Assembly (NCBI GenBank): GCA_943349045.1
Contig: CALQZC010000007.1
Span: 1-35,516 of the forward strand
Origin: Candidatus Peribacteria bacterium
Lineage (GTDB): Bacteria; Patescibacteriota; Gracilibacteria; UBA1369; UBA12463
Length of the DNA: 35,516 bases
Direction of reading: 5' to 3'
A program made the position numbers and the translations under genes. Shown here piece by piece: positions 7,415-14,010 of the stretch (the first letter of the stretch is position 1; every line of letters starts with the position of its first letter). The notes beneath the pieces are model-generated. The model searched no databases. It was not told the origin of the DNA and saw nothing but the letters and a program-made list of their open reading frames with translations.

Positions 7415-9964
7415 TTAGAAGCCAAACGGATCAGCTGGAGGGGGGAGTTTTGCCGCTCCACCAGAACCTCCCGACAAGCCGAGTCGTCGGATAATTTCTC
7501 GGTCAACGAAGTCCTTATCTCGACCATACTTCAGGCGTGAAAGCTGTTTGAAGGCCTCAGCGGCTTTCTTGTCACCCTGTTCCAGATAAGGATTTAAAGG
7601 AGTGATACTAAACGGTCGAGAAGGTTGCGTATCGATCGAGAGCTTCATCACCGCCTTGAACTTATCCAGATTCACCATATCTTGGTCACTGAAGACCGGA
7701 GCCATTTCCTTTGCCATGTACTCGGCATCCTGCGCACCTATTTTATAGGCCAAAATTGAACCGACGTTACCAAAGATCGCCTCCTTAATGCTCGAACCCT
7801 TTTTATTCAAACCTCCACCCTTGTCCTCGAGCTGGGCCAAATACTGGTGAGCGACCGCGAGACCCAGGCGATACTTACGAGCCTCAGAGAGAATCACTTC
7901 AATCGAGTCAGTAACGTAGTTCTGGAACTCATCGATATAGAGGAAGAAGTCGCGAGGCTTTTTTCCGGTCTTCAATATTTTCTGTCTCCCGAGTGCCGCC
8001 ATCTGAATCTTCGACACCATAATCAAACCGAGAAGCTTCGAGTTCATCTCACCAGTTTCCCCCTTAGAGAGATTCACGAGAAGGATCTTTCCATTCTCCA
8101 TCACATCAGCAACATTGAAGGCCGACTTCGCCTGACCGATAATGTTACGCATCATCGTATTCGTGACGAACTGACCGAATTTCGCCGCCAAGTACGGAAT
8201 CATTTCTTGCTTTTCACGCTGACCCGTCTTCGCCATCTGGTTATCCCAGAACGACTTCACGATCGGATTCGTCACCTTTTCAGTTTTGTACGCCGCATAC
8301 TCATCATCCGTGAAGAGACGCACGATATCGGTAATAGAGCCACCCTCAGGATCGGACATCAAAGTAAGACAACCGTTTCGGAAGTAATCCTGAATACGGG
8401 GACCAAAGATTTCTTCACCGAACAATTTGATCATAATGTTCATCGCCTCCATCGAGACGAGCTCTTTTTCTTCCCATGAGTCACCCTCGAGCAGGTTCAA
8501 GCCCATCGGTCGATCCATATCACCAGGGTTGAAGTAAATCACATCATCCGCACGCTCTCGCGGAATGAACGGCATGATATCTTCAATCAAACTTCCGTGC
8601 GGGTCGATAATCGCAAGTCCATCACCATTTCGGAGATCCTGTCGGATCATCGCCTGGAGAATCGAAGACTTACCCGTACCCGTCTGACCGATGACGTAGA
8701 AGTGTCGGAATCGATCATCTCGCTTCATGCGAATCTCTTTCGTCACGCCTCGATAGGTGTTGTGGCCGAGAAGAATTCCCTCGGTTGGAATATTTGGTGG
8801 AGCCGGCGCAACTTTATAGTTCTGCCAGACGATATGCGGATTCATATTGTATCGGATGCTCGGGAGATGATAGAGCGATGCAAGATCCTCAGATGAGAGA
8901 ATCATATGACGCTTCCCCTCGAGCGGATGAAGATCACGAAACAGGCTACGTCGGAATCGTCGATAGATGAAGTCCTTCACGAGCTTGTCGACGGAGTGGT
9001 ACTTCGAATACTCGAACGCATTTCCATTGGAAAAATCAAACTGACCAAACGCCTTATGAATATTTGAGACATTCATTTTTGCCGCACGAAGTGTTGGTGC
9101 ACTACAGACAATTCGAATGACCGTATCAAAACCAGGATGCGAGTTTTTTTCATCGAGCGCCTTGATCTCTTCTTCTCCAGCTGCCGTCACGCGGTTCTGC
9201 TCTTCTGGATGGTCTTTCTTTTCATGATGCATGAGGAGATCGAGAATAGCCGCAATCCAACTCAACGGATTGTACCAGGCAAGACCAGAGTGCTTTTTGT
9301 TTTTTGAGCGTTCCTGAGCGATTTCTCGGCCCTCATGCTGCCAATGATTATTGACGGGTTTGATGAGAATCTGAATCGCCGCACCCTCACTATTTTCAAA
9401 TTTTGAGAGCGCATTCACGATCGCATTGAGCGGATCAGAGTTGAGACGATTATAATTTTTAATCGGCAGATGATAGTCCTCCTCAAGTTCAAGGTAGCAG
9501 CCATACACCTCTGAGTCGGGCTTGAAGATATTGTAGTCCATCACCTTTTCGATGTGACAGTCAGTATAGAAGCTCGTAATCTGCTTTTCCAGAAACACGA
9601 CGAGGTCACGAGGAACTCCCATGAAAAAGAGAATTTCCCCATTCACCACCGCATACTCCAGCGAAAGATAGTCCTGTCCCATCCAGTGATACTTCCAACT
9701 TTTGTCGTACATACTATGCAGCGACTCATAGAAGTGGGTCATGATACCGATAATCTCCTTGAAGCTTTTCTGGGATGAGTACGTCTGCGTCTCCTTTTCC
9801 ACATCATCCTTCGACTCCTTTCTCGGCACACGTATTTGCAAAAACACCATGTCCCTCATTCGATGTGAGTCATAGTGATGATGAATAACATAGTGCACCA
9901 GCTCGTACAGTCCGAAGCCGGCTACCGCGATCCCAATAAGCGTAAATGCGAGTTCAATATTCAT
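7415..9964 (-). CDS. Membrane-anchored VirB4/TraD-like secretion or conjugation ATPase
   Basis: This 849-aa P-loop ATPase resembles type IV secretion coupling and TraG/VirD4/VirB4-type motors that pump DNA or protein through the envelope. It has an N-terminal membrane segment (about 8-27), a conserved region of unknown fold (about 40-400), then Walker A GQTGTGKS (426-433), AIIDPHGSLIEDI, a Walker B strand FFLYIDEFQNY (about 673-683) and AVAHQYLAQL (sensor-like). The C-terminus is glycine/proline rich (GGSGGAAKLPPPADPFGF). Proteins of this kind are widespread in CPR genomes and often sit outside full conjugation loci; no other T4SS genes are adjacent. The N-terminal region is clearly related to the truncated gene at 34965. 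The promoter at 10003-10016 has a palindrome overlapping its upstream edge. Confidence 0.85.
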   Translation of the reverse strand: MNIELAFTLIGIAVAGFGLYELVHYVIHHHYDSHRMRDMVFLQIRVPRKESKDDVEKETQTYSSQKSFKEIIGIMTHFYESLHSMYDKSWKYHWMGQDYLSLEYAVVNGEILFFMGVPRDLVVFLEKQITSFYTDCHIEKVMDYNIFKPDSEVYGCYLELEEDYHLPIKNYNRLNSDPLNAIVNALSKFENSEGAAIQILIKPVNNHWQHEGREIAQERSKNKKHSGLAWYNPLSWIAAILDLLMHHEKKDHPEEQNRVTAAGEEEIKALDEKNSHPGFDTVIRIVCSAPTLRAAKMNVSNIHKAFGQFDFSNGNAFEYSKYHSVDKLVKDFIYRRFRRSLFRDLHPLEGKRHMILSSEDLASLYHLPSIRYNMNPHIVWQNYKVAPAPPNIPTEGILLGHNTYRGVTKEIRMKRDDRFRHFYVIGQTGTGKSSILQAMIRQDLRNGDGLAIIDPHGSLIEDIMPFIPRERADDVIYFNPGDMDRPMGLNLLEGDSWEEKELVSMEAMNIMIKLFGEEIFGPRIQDYFRNGCLTLMSDPEGGSITDIVRLFTDDEYAAYKTEKVTNPIVKSFWDNQMAKTGQREKQEMIPYLAAKFGQFVTNTMMRNIIGQAKSAFNVADVMENGKILLVNLSKGETGEMNSKLLGLIMVSKIQMAALGRQKILKTGKKPRDFFLYIDEFQNYVTDSIEVILSEARKYRLGLAVAHQYLAQLEDKGGGLNKKGSSIKEAIFGNVGSILAYKIGAQDAEYMAKEMAPVFSDQDMVNLDKFKAVMKLSIDTQPSRPFSITPLNPYLEQGDKKAAEAFKQLSRLKYGRDKDFVDREIIRRLGLSGGSGGAAKLPPPADPFGF

Positions 9965-10002
9965 GTGAGGAGTCTATTCAAGAGACATACTACCATCACT
10001 CC

Positions 10003-10016
10003 ATTATATCACAAAA
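10003..10016 (-). promoter_or_regulatory. Extended -10 promoter of the secretion ATPase gene
   Basis: The minus strand reads TTTTGTGATATAAT (TGA-TATAAT). Predicted start near 9996 gives a leader of about 32 bases. A 12-base perfect palindrome (AAAGCTAGCTTT, 10014-10025) abuts it on the upstream side, in the position of the -35 to -10 spacer, and could be an operator. Confidence 0.55.
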
Positions 10017-10025
10017 GCTAGCTTT
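10014..10025. promoter_or_regulatory. 12-base palindrome, candidate operator
   Basis: AAAGCTAGCTTT is a perfect palindrome overlapping the upstream edge of the ATPase promoter. A DNA-binding dimer there would block polymerase. No regulator is linked to it by the sequence. Confidence 0.3.
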
Positions 10026-10078
10026 GGGGAAGCTATATGGCTTAAAGGTCGGTGTACTCAGATCCTCAAAGCTAAAAA

Positions 10079-10106
10079 TTGACACATAGCCAATTAAGAG
10101 TAATGT
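10079..10106 (+). promoter_or_regulatory. Candidate promoter of the 260-aa gene
   Basis: A perfect TTGACA (10079-10084) is followed after 16 bases by TAATGT (10101-10106). Transcription would begin near 10113, about 24 bases before the ATG at 10137. The -10 is weak. Confidence 0.4.
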
Positions 10107-10136
10107 AAAGCGCCGATAAAATTCTAAATTATATCT

Positions 10137-10919
10137 ATGGATCGAATTCCAGAAGGCCAGGGTCTCGCTGTCACGAGAGAGACACGGCAAGATGTGGCCA
10201 CAGCAGAAATTTTCGACGATAGAGGCGCTTCTACGCAGACAAGGCATGCTCTTGTCCAATGTTTTAGAAATAACGAAGATGCTAAAACGCCAGAACAGAT
10301 GGCAACCGTGAATAGAATCGCATCTCAGTATAATTCAAGTGTCGCGACTTGGACGAGCCTTGGCGTTGCAGTTGATGGAATTCAGACGGAGGAGCAAGTT
10401 ACAACTTGGCTCAACAGTCTTCCAAGTAAAGCACTCGAAAGCCTCGGAGCATATGGCGAGATACGATTGAAATTTATTCCACCAGTAAAAACATTAGAGC
10501 TCGCGAATGCGGCGTGTCACCATGATGATGCTAGAGAGATGTGGAATCATGTAGGAGCGAGCGAGTGGGAATTTGGCCTTACAGTAGACGCAGAAAATAT
10601 GCCACTAGATCCAGAAATATATTATGTGAATGGAATAAATGAGAAGAATGGAACTCGAAAAAATATAGAGATGGTTGATCTCTATGAGAAAAGGTATCAG
10701 GCAGAAGGACTGGATCTCATGCCGCAAAATGCCTACGTTCCATCATTGGCAGACGCCAGAATTCGAAAACTTTCTTTTGATAGTATATCTTGTACGTATT
10801 TTAAACTCCCAGAAGGAACTGAGTCTATACCACGTGGTGAGGTCGAGTTATCTTGGAGTTATCCGAAGGGTTCAGATAAGGATCTTCGATGTCGTCCGTG
10901 GCTACAGGGAAAGAGCTAG
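10137..10919 (+). CDS. Hypothetical protein, 260 aa, unknown function
   Basis: I do not recognise this protein. It has no signal peptide or membrane segment and looks like a soluble cytoplasmic protein. The N-terminal half is helical (TRHALVQCFRNNEDAKTPEQM...). The second half has more aromatic and strand-forming residues (EWEFGLTVDAENMPLDPEIYYVNGIN, GEVELSWSYPKGS). Codon choice leans to AGA and ATA, unlike the CGA/ATC style of dnaE or valS, suggesting recent arrival. It converges on the Pif1-like gene and both stop codons lie within the single tetranucleotide CTAG at 10916-10919. The start at 10137 fits the TTGACA-like promoter upstream. Confidence 0.75.
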   Translation: MDRIPEGQGLAVTRETRQDVATAEIFDDRGASTQTRHALVQCFRNNEDAKTPEQMATVNRIASQYNSSVATWTSLGVAVDGIQTEEQVTTWLNSLPSKALESLGAYGEIRLKFIPPVKTLELANAACHHDDAREMWNHVGASEWEFGLTVDAENMPLDPEIYYVNGINEKNGTRKNIEMVDLYEKRYQAEGLDLMPQNAYVPSLADARIRKLSFDSISCTYFKLPEGTESIPRGEVELSWSYPKGSDKDLRCRPWLQGKS

Positions 10920-12214
10920 ATCCTCTCATACGTCTCCCGTTGGTACTCGGTGAGGAACTTGTGAACCTGGCGGTCGACTTTTACATCGCTTTTTCGGATT
11001 GGTTTTTTGAGCCGTATTCCCTCAAAAGTTCGGCATCTGCTCAAGGCCACATAGGTCTGACCCGAGGCGAAACTTCCATTTCCGAGGTCGATAACCACTT
11101 TATCAAACGTCTTTCCCTGACTCTTGTGAATGGTAATGGCCCAGGCAAGTTTCAATGGAATCTGCTCAAAGGCACCAGCACTTTTTTGAGAAAGAGATTT
11201 AGAAGAAGAGTCGTACTCATACCGGTAAAGTTTCCACTCATGGGCAGTAACATGAACTTCTTTGCCGCCATGAATTTTGACAATCACCGCGCTCGGAAGA
11301 ATTTCCGTGACTTGTCCGACAGTTCCATTGACCCAGAGGCCGTCCATATCGTTGTTGGCGAACATGACCTGTGCCCCAACTTTGAGGATGAGTGACTGTT
11401 CGGTAGGGTATTGCTTCATGTCGAAATTTCCCTTGATGGTACTCGTGAAACGCTGTGCTGGCGCCTTGAGTTGTGTAAGTCGTGCATGATTGATATCGGC
11501 TGCGAGCTGGTTCGTCGAGGTGAGGTGAATACTATCTTCATGTTCCGAACTACGGTCAAGAACTCGCATATTGATCGCATTGATCTGGTGGTCAGTAACG
11601 GTATTTACGCGTATAGCATTCAGTAATTCAATAAATGCATTGTCACTCTGACGGTAAATTTTATCGAGCTCAACGAGTTCCATGTAGAATCGTTCATCGA
11701 CAACCGCCTTCGAGTGAAAGAACCAGGGACTCTGATAAAACTCTTCAAAAAAATCCTTCTCATGATTCATCACGATCGGTGGGAGCTGATAGAGATCTCC
11801 AATAAAGACCATCTGGACGCCACCAAACGGCTCCTTATTTTTTCGTGCCGCCTTGAGAAATTGATCTACGCAGTCCGCAAGATCCGCCCGCACCATCGAC
11901 ACCTCATCAATAATAATCGTCGTGAGTTCTTGATAGAGCTCATTCTTCGTCGCCTTCGCCCCCTTTTTCTTCGCCTTATCCACGGTCATATTCGGCATAA
12001 ACCCAAAAAACGAGTGAATCGTCTCACCCTGCACATTCAGCGCCGCCACACCCGTAGGCGCGAGCACCACCACATTTTTCTTCGTATGCTTCATGAAATG
12101 CGACAGTAACGTCGACTTTCCCGTTCCCGCCTTACCCGTCAGAAATACATTATTATGCGTAATTTCCATGAGCTCCATCGCCCGTTTAAACTGCTCGTGT
12201 TGTTCAATAATCAT
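10916..12214 (-). CDS. Pif1/RecD-like ATP-dependent DNA helicase
   Basis: This 432-aa superfamily 1 helicase has Walker A GKAGTGKST (residues 27-35), motif Ia VVLAPTGVAAL, Walker B IIIDEVSMV (D103, E104), motif III FIGDLYQLPPI, and the C-terminal AITIHKSQGKTFDKVVIDL and YVALSRCRTFEGIRL motifs. It matches the compact bacterial Pif1/Dda-like group, 5'-to-3' helicases thought to clear structured DNA or protein roadblocks. A -10-like TACAAT box lies seven bases before the ATG at 12214, so the mRNA may be leaderless. It is flanked by accessory genes (unknown 260-aa protein and an orphan toxin), so it may be part of that cargo rather than core repair. Confidence 0.9.
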   Translation of the reverse strand: MIIEQHEQFKRAMELMEITHNNVFLTGKAGTGKSTLLSHFMKHTKKNVVVLAPTGVAALNVQGETIHSFFGFMPNMTVDKAKKKGAKATKNELYQELTTIIIDEVSMVRADLADCVDQFLKAARKNKEPFGGVQMVFIGDLYQLPPIVMNHEKDFFEEFYQSPWFFHSKAVVDERFYMELVELDKIYRQSDNAFIELLNAIRVNTVTDHQINAINMRVLDRSSEHEDSIHLTSTNQLAADINHARLTQLKAPAQRFTSTIKGNFDMKQYPTEQSLILKVGAQVMFANNDMDGLWVNGTVGQVTEILPSAVIVKIHGGKEVHVTAHEWKLYRYEYDSSSKSLSQKSAGAFEQIPLKLAWAITIHKSQGKTFDKVVIDLGNGSFASGQTYVALSRCRTFEGIRLKKPIRKSDVKVDRQVHKFLTEYQRETYERI

Positions 12215-12220
12215 ATGAGC

Positions 12221-12226
12221 ATTGTA
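12221..12226 (-). promoter_or_regulatory. -10 box for the Pif1-like gene, possibly leaderless
   Basis: TACAAT on the minus strand ends six bases ahead of the ATG. A weak TGTAGA sits 17 bases upstream. Transcription start would coincide with the start codon. Confidence 0.35.
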
Positions 12227-12360
12227 GGGGAAAAGAGAAAGTTTCTACAGAAGAATTTTTGTGTCAGGAATTTGTTAAGAATTTGTAAGGAATAATTTAA
12301 CATTTACGGTTTATGGAAGCCATTTTTTGAGGTAATATAACAGATACATTAATGACATAT

Positions 12361-12741
12361 ATGGCAAAGGATTTTACAAAATGGCATAAATTGAAATCGC
12401 GATTGGATAGTAGACAAGGAACTGCTTCATTTAACGAACGAGAAATATGGTGGTGTTCAGCAGGTATGAATATTGGGAATGAAACAGATGGGAAGAATGA
12501 ATATTTCGAACGTCCAATGCTCATAATTCGAAAATTAAGCAGGGAGATATTTTGGGCCATGCCGCTTACAACAAGAATAAGAAAAGGGAGATTTTACTAC
12601 ACATTCATGTATAAGAAATCGCAACAAACGGTGATTTTATCACAATTAAAAGCTTTAAGCTGGAAAAGACTCCAAAGGCCAATGGGGAAAATTGACCCAC
12701 AAATTTTCCGAGAAATTAAGAGAGCAGCAGGAGTAGTATAA
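12361..12741 (+). CDS. Orphan PemK/MazF-like toxin (type II toxin family)
   Basis: PemK/MazF proteins are small RNases that cut mRNA and are normally held in check by a cognate antitoxin. This protein (126 aa from the ATG at 12361, 129 from 12352) has the CPR-style N-terminal helix (KDFTKWHKLKSRLDSRQ), then the fold's first strands in REIWWCSAGMNIGNETDGK, FERPMLIIRKL and FWAMPLTTRIRKGRFYYTF, and ends QTVILSQLKALSWKRLQRPMGKI. The E-REIWWCS-GMNIG-E-DGK-ERP pattern is that of PemK/MazF-like proteins common in Patescibacteria. There is no antitoxin gene beside it. Instead a structured minus-strand RNA ends at its stop codon, and the terminator's U tract overlaps the stop region. Codon use is AT-leaning. 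No Shine-Dalgarno sequence or strong promoter is seen. Confidence 0.8.
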   Translation: MAKDFTKWHKLKSRLDSRQGTASFNEREIWWCSAGMNIGNETDGKNEYFERPMLIIRKLSREIFWAMPLTTRIRKGRFYYTFMYKKSQQTVILSQLKALSWKRLQRPMGKIDPQIFREIKRAAGVV

Positions 12742-12878
12742 TAAAAAAGGACTCTTCTTACGGCAGAGTCCCCAGTGCCAAGTGGCAATTATACCTCCAC
12801 TACGATCTAACCCGTAAGTCGTAATGAAAGCGAAGCGGAATCCTTTCGGAAACCTCGAGTGCCTCGGCTGGCCATAAC
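12742..12878 (-). ncRNA. Candidate structured non-coding RNA with kissing loops, about 137 nt
   Basis: On the minus strand a perfect promoter (-35 TTGACT 12908-12913, 17-base spacer, -10 TATACT 12885-12890) predicts a transcript starting near 12878 and ending at an intrinsic terminator (12743-12771). The RNA can fold as follows. P1 pairs CCAG-CCGAG-GCA near the 5' end with UGC-CA-CUUGG-CA-CUGG near the 3' end (12 bp with two CA bulges). P2 is a hairpin capped by a GAAA tetraloop with a UU/UU internal loop. P3 is a 12-bp helix (CUUUCAUUACGA/UCGUAGUGGAGG) with a 13-nt loop holding CUUACGG (12812-12818). The terminator loop holds CCGUAAG (12757-12763), which can pair with all seven bases of the P3 loop. 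There is no plausible ORF. I cannot match it to SRP RNA, 6S, tmRNA, RNase P or a known riboswitch. Confidence 0.65.
12743..12771 (-). terminator. Intrinsic terminator of the structured RNA
   Basis: GGACTCT / AGAGTCC forms a 7-bp stem (12749-12771) followed on the minus strand by TTTTTTATT. It is the only textbook intrinsic terminator in the window. Its 9-nt loop holds CCGTAAG, complementary to a loop upstream in the same RNA. Confidence 0.85.
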
Positions 12879-12884
12879 AAGCGA

Positions 12885-12913
12885 AGTATAGCAAAACCAA
12901 GACCACAAGTCAA
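12885..12913 (-). promoter_or_regulatory. Strong promoter of the structured RNA
   Basis: TTGACT (12908-12913), exactly 17 bases, then TATACT (12885-12890) preceded by TGC (extended -10). It matches the sigma-70 consensus closely and there is no ORF downstream, which supports a dedicated RNA gene. Confidence 0.75.
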
Positions 12914-12954
12914 AAACCATATTATTTTTAAATTGAATTTGCAGCGCGCGGAAC

Positions 12955-12983
12955 TTGCCAAAAAGACAAAAATAATGTATAAT
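12955..12983 (+). promoter_or_regulatory. Promoter of the 83-aa gene
   Basis: TTGCCA (12955-12960), a 17-base spacer and a perfect TATAAT (12978-12983), 32 bases ahead of the ATG at 13016. It is divergent from the structured-RNA promoter, with about 40 bases between the two -35 boxes. Confidence 0.7.
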
Positions 12984-13015
12984 AAAACTAATTTATATTA
13001 TAAAAACAAAAATCT

Positions 13016-13267
13016 ATGGGAAAAGTCAATAATGCATCACATGCAGGACCAGAAGGAAGTAAGGTTCAGGAAACAGGTCTTGGGGCAAAGGTAACAAAAG
13101 GTGCGAAAGCCGTAGCTCAAAAAGTATCTGATATGGGGGGAGCAGTAAGAGATAAAATACTTGAAAAGGTACTTGGAGGGTACCTCGATAAGGCAGGAAA
13201 AAAACTCGGTGATGGCTTTGGTCGCATGGCTCACGGAGGAGGACATCCTAAAAATAGAAAAAATTAA
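13016..13267 (+). CDS. Small basic glycine-rich protein, 83 aa, unknown
   Basis: I do not recognise this protein. It is rich in Lys, Gly and Ala and predicted to be mostly amphipathic helix in the middle (KVTKGAKAVAQKVSDMGGAVRDKILEKVLGGYLDKAGKKL), with a disordered tail (GGGHPKNRKN). It has no signal peptide or hydrophobic membrane span. A perfect TATAAT promoter lies just upstream, which argues for a real gene. The C92-type hydrolase follows on the same strand, so the two may be one operon. Composition resembles membrane-active or nucleic-acid-binding small proteins, but nothing in the sequence decides this. Confidence 0.65.
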   Translation: MGKVNNASHAGPEGSKVQETGLGAKVTKGAKAVAQKVSDMGGAVRDKILEKVLGGYLDKAGKKLGDGFGRMAHGGGHPKNRKN

Positions 13268-13330
13268 ACAACGCGTAGCGTGCTCTATAAAAACGATATT
13301 ATAGCGAATTTTCCAGAAGATTTTTCCTGG

Positions 13331-13999
13331 ATGAAAAAAATCCTGACGAATATCTGGTATAAATTTGGAAGTACGATAATTCACACAAGAGAGAATAACC
13401 TCTCAAGCCGAGATAAAAGAAACGCAAGAAAAGAGCTTGAGCCGGGTGACGTTATTCTCGTAGGAGCACTGCGAAGAATGCATAGCCTCTATATAGGTGG
13501 AATTTTTACCCATGCGCTTATGTATGTAGGAGCAGGAATGTGTATCCATGCGATCGCCCATGGGGTTGGCACCGTTTCATTGCATGATGTTTTGAGTGAA
13601 TATGATACAATGGCTATCTTGCGACACAAAAAGCGGAATAAAGAGAAGATTAAAAAAGCTATCCAATACGCAGAGCAGCAAATCGGAAAACCATTTGATT
13701 TCACCTTTGAGAATGATGCAGATAAGCTCTATTGCACTGAGTTACTCCAGCATGCATTCACAAAAGGGCACATGGGTATGAAGAAAATAGCAAAAAAAGA
13801 CATGCTCCATCCTATGGATCTTTTGAAAGGTTCATTCAAAACCATCTTCACATCACACAATATCAAGGAGTCAGAAAAAGGGTTGGTCTATCATTCCAGT
13901 AATCATCCTCAAGGCCTACACTGGTTTATGATACATGCTGCTAAAAAAGGAGTCATGATGCTCAAAAAGATCATGAATCTCAATCACTACAAGAATTAG
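13331..13999 (+). CDS. YiiX/C92-like permuted NlpC/P60 cysteine hydrolase
   Basis: The 222-aa protein carries the permuted papain-like order His before Cys: LEPGDVILVGALRRM..., FTHALMYVGAG (H61), then DKLYCTELLQHAF (C135). That pattern fits the YiiX/YaeF (MEROPS C92) amidase family, enzymes acting on amide or thioester bonds in peptides, lipoproteins or lipids. In between are CIHAIAHGVGTVSL and a helix ending at QQIGKPFDFTF, also typical. A GTG at 13280 opens the same frame, but it lies in a small hairpin (ACGC-gta-GCGT) and its first residues are not family-like. ATG 13331 begins MKKILTNIWYKFG, so I prefer it. The C-terminal 70 residues beyond the domain are unrecognised. It ends ten bases before the convergent aspS stop. 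Confidence 0.8.
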   Translation: MKKILTNIWYKFGSTIIHTRENNLSSRDKRNARKELEPGDVILVGALRRMHSLYIGGIFTHALMYVGAGMCIHAIAHGVGTVSLHDVLSEYDTMAILRHKKRNKEKIKKAIQYAEQQIGKPFDFTFENDADKLYCTELLQHAFTKGHMGMKKIAKKDMLHPMDLLKGSFKTIFTSHNIKESEKGLVYHSSNHPQGLHWFMIHAAKKGVMMLKKIMNLNHYKN

Positions 14000-14010
14000 T
14001 TACCGAGAAC

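Noticed and set aside
12721-12800. Plus-strand terminator for the toxin gene
   Set aside because: The hairpin at 12749-12771 has no U tract on the plus strand. Its U tract is on the minus strand.
12742-12878. Structured RNA as SRP RNA, 6S RNA, tmRNA or RNase P
   Set aside because: It lacks the SRP helix-8 consensus around the GGAA loop, the long 6S hairpin with open bubble, a tRNA-like domain, and is far too short for RNase P.
13280-13330. GTG start for the C92 hydrolase
   Set aside because: The GTG lies in a small hairpin and the extra 17 residues are not family-like. ATG 13331 is the better start, though not proven.
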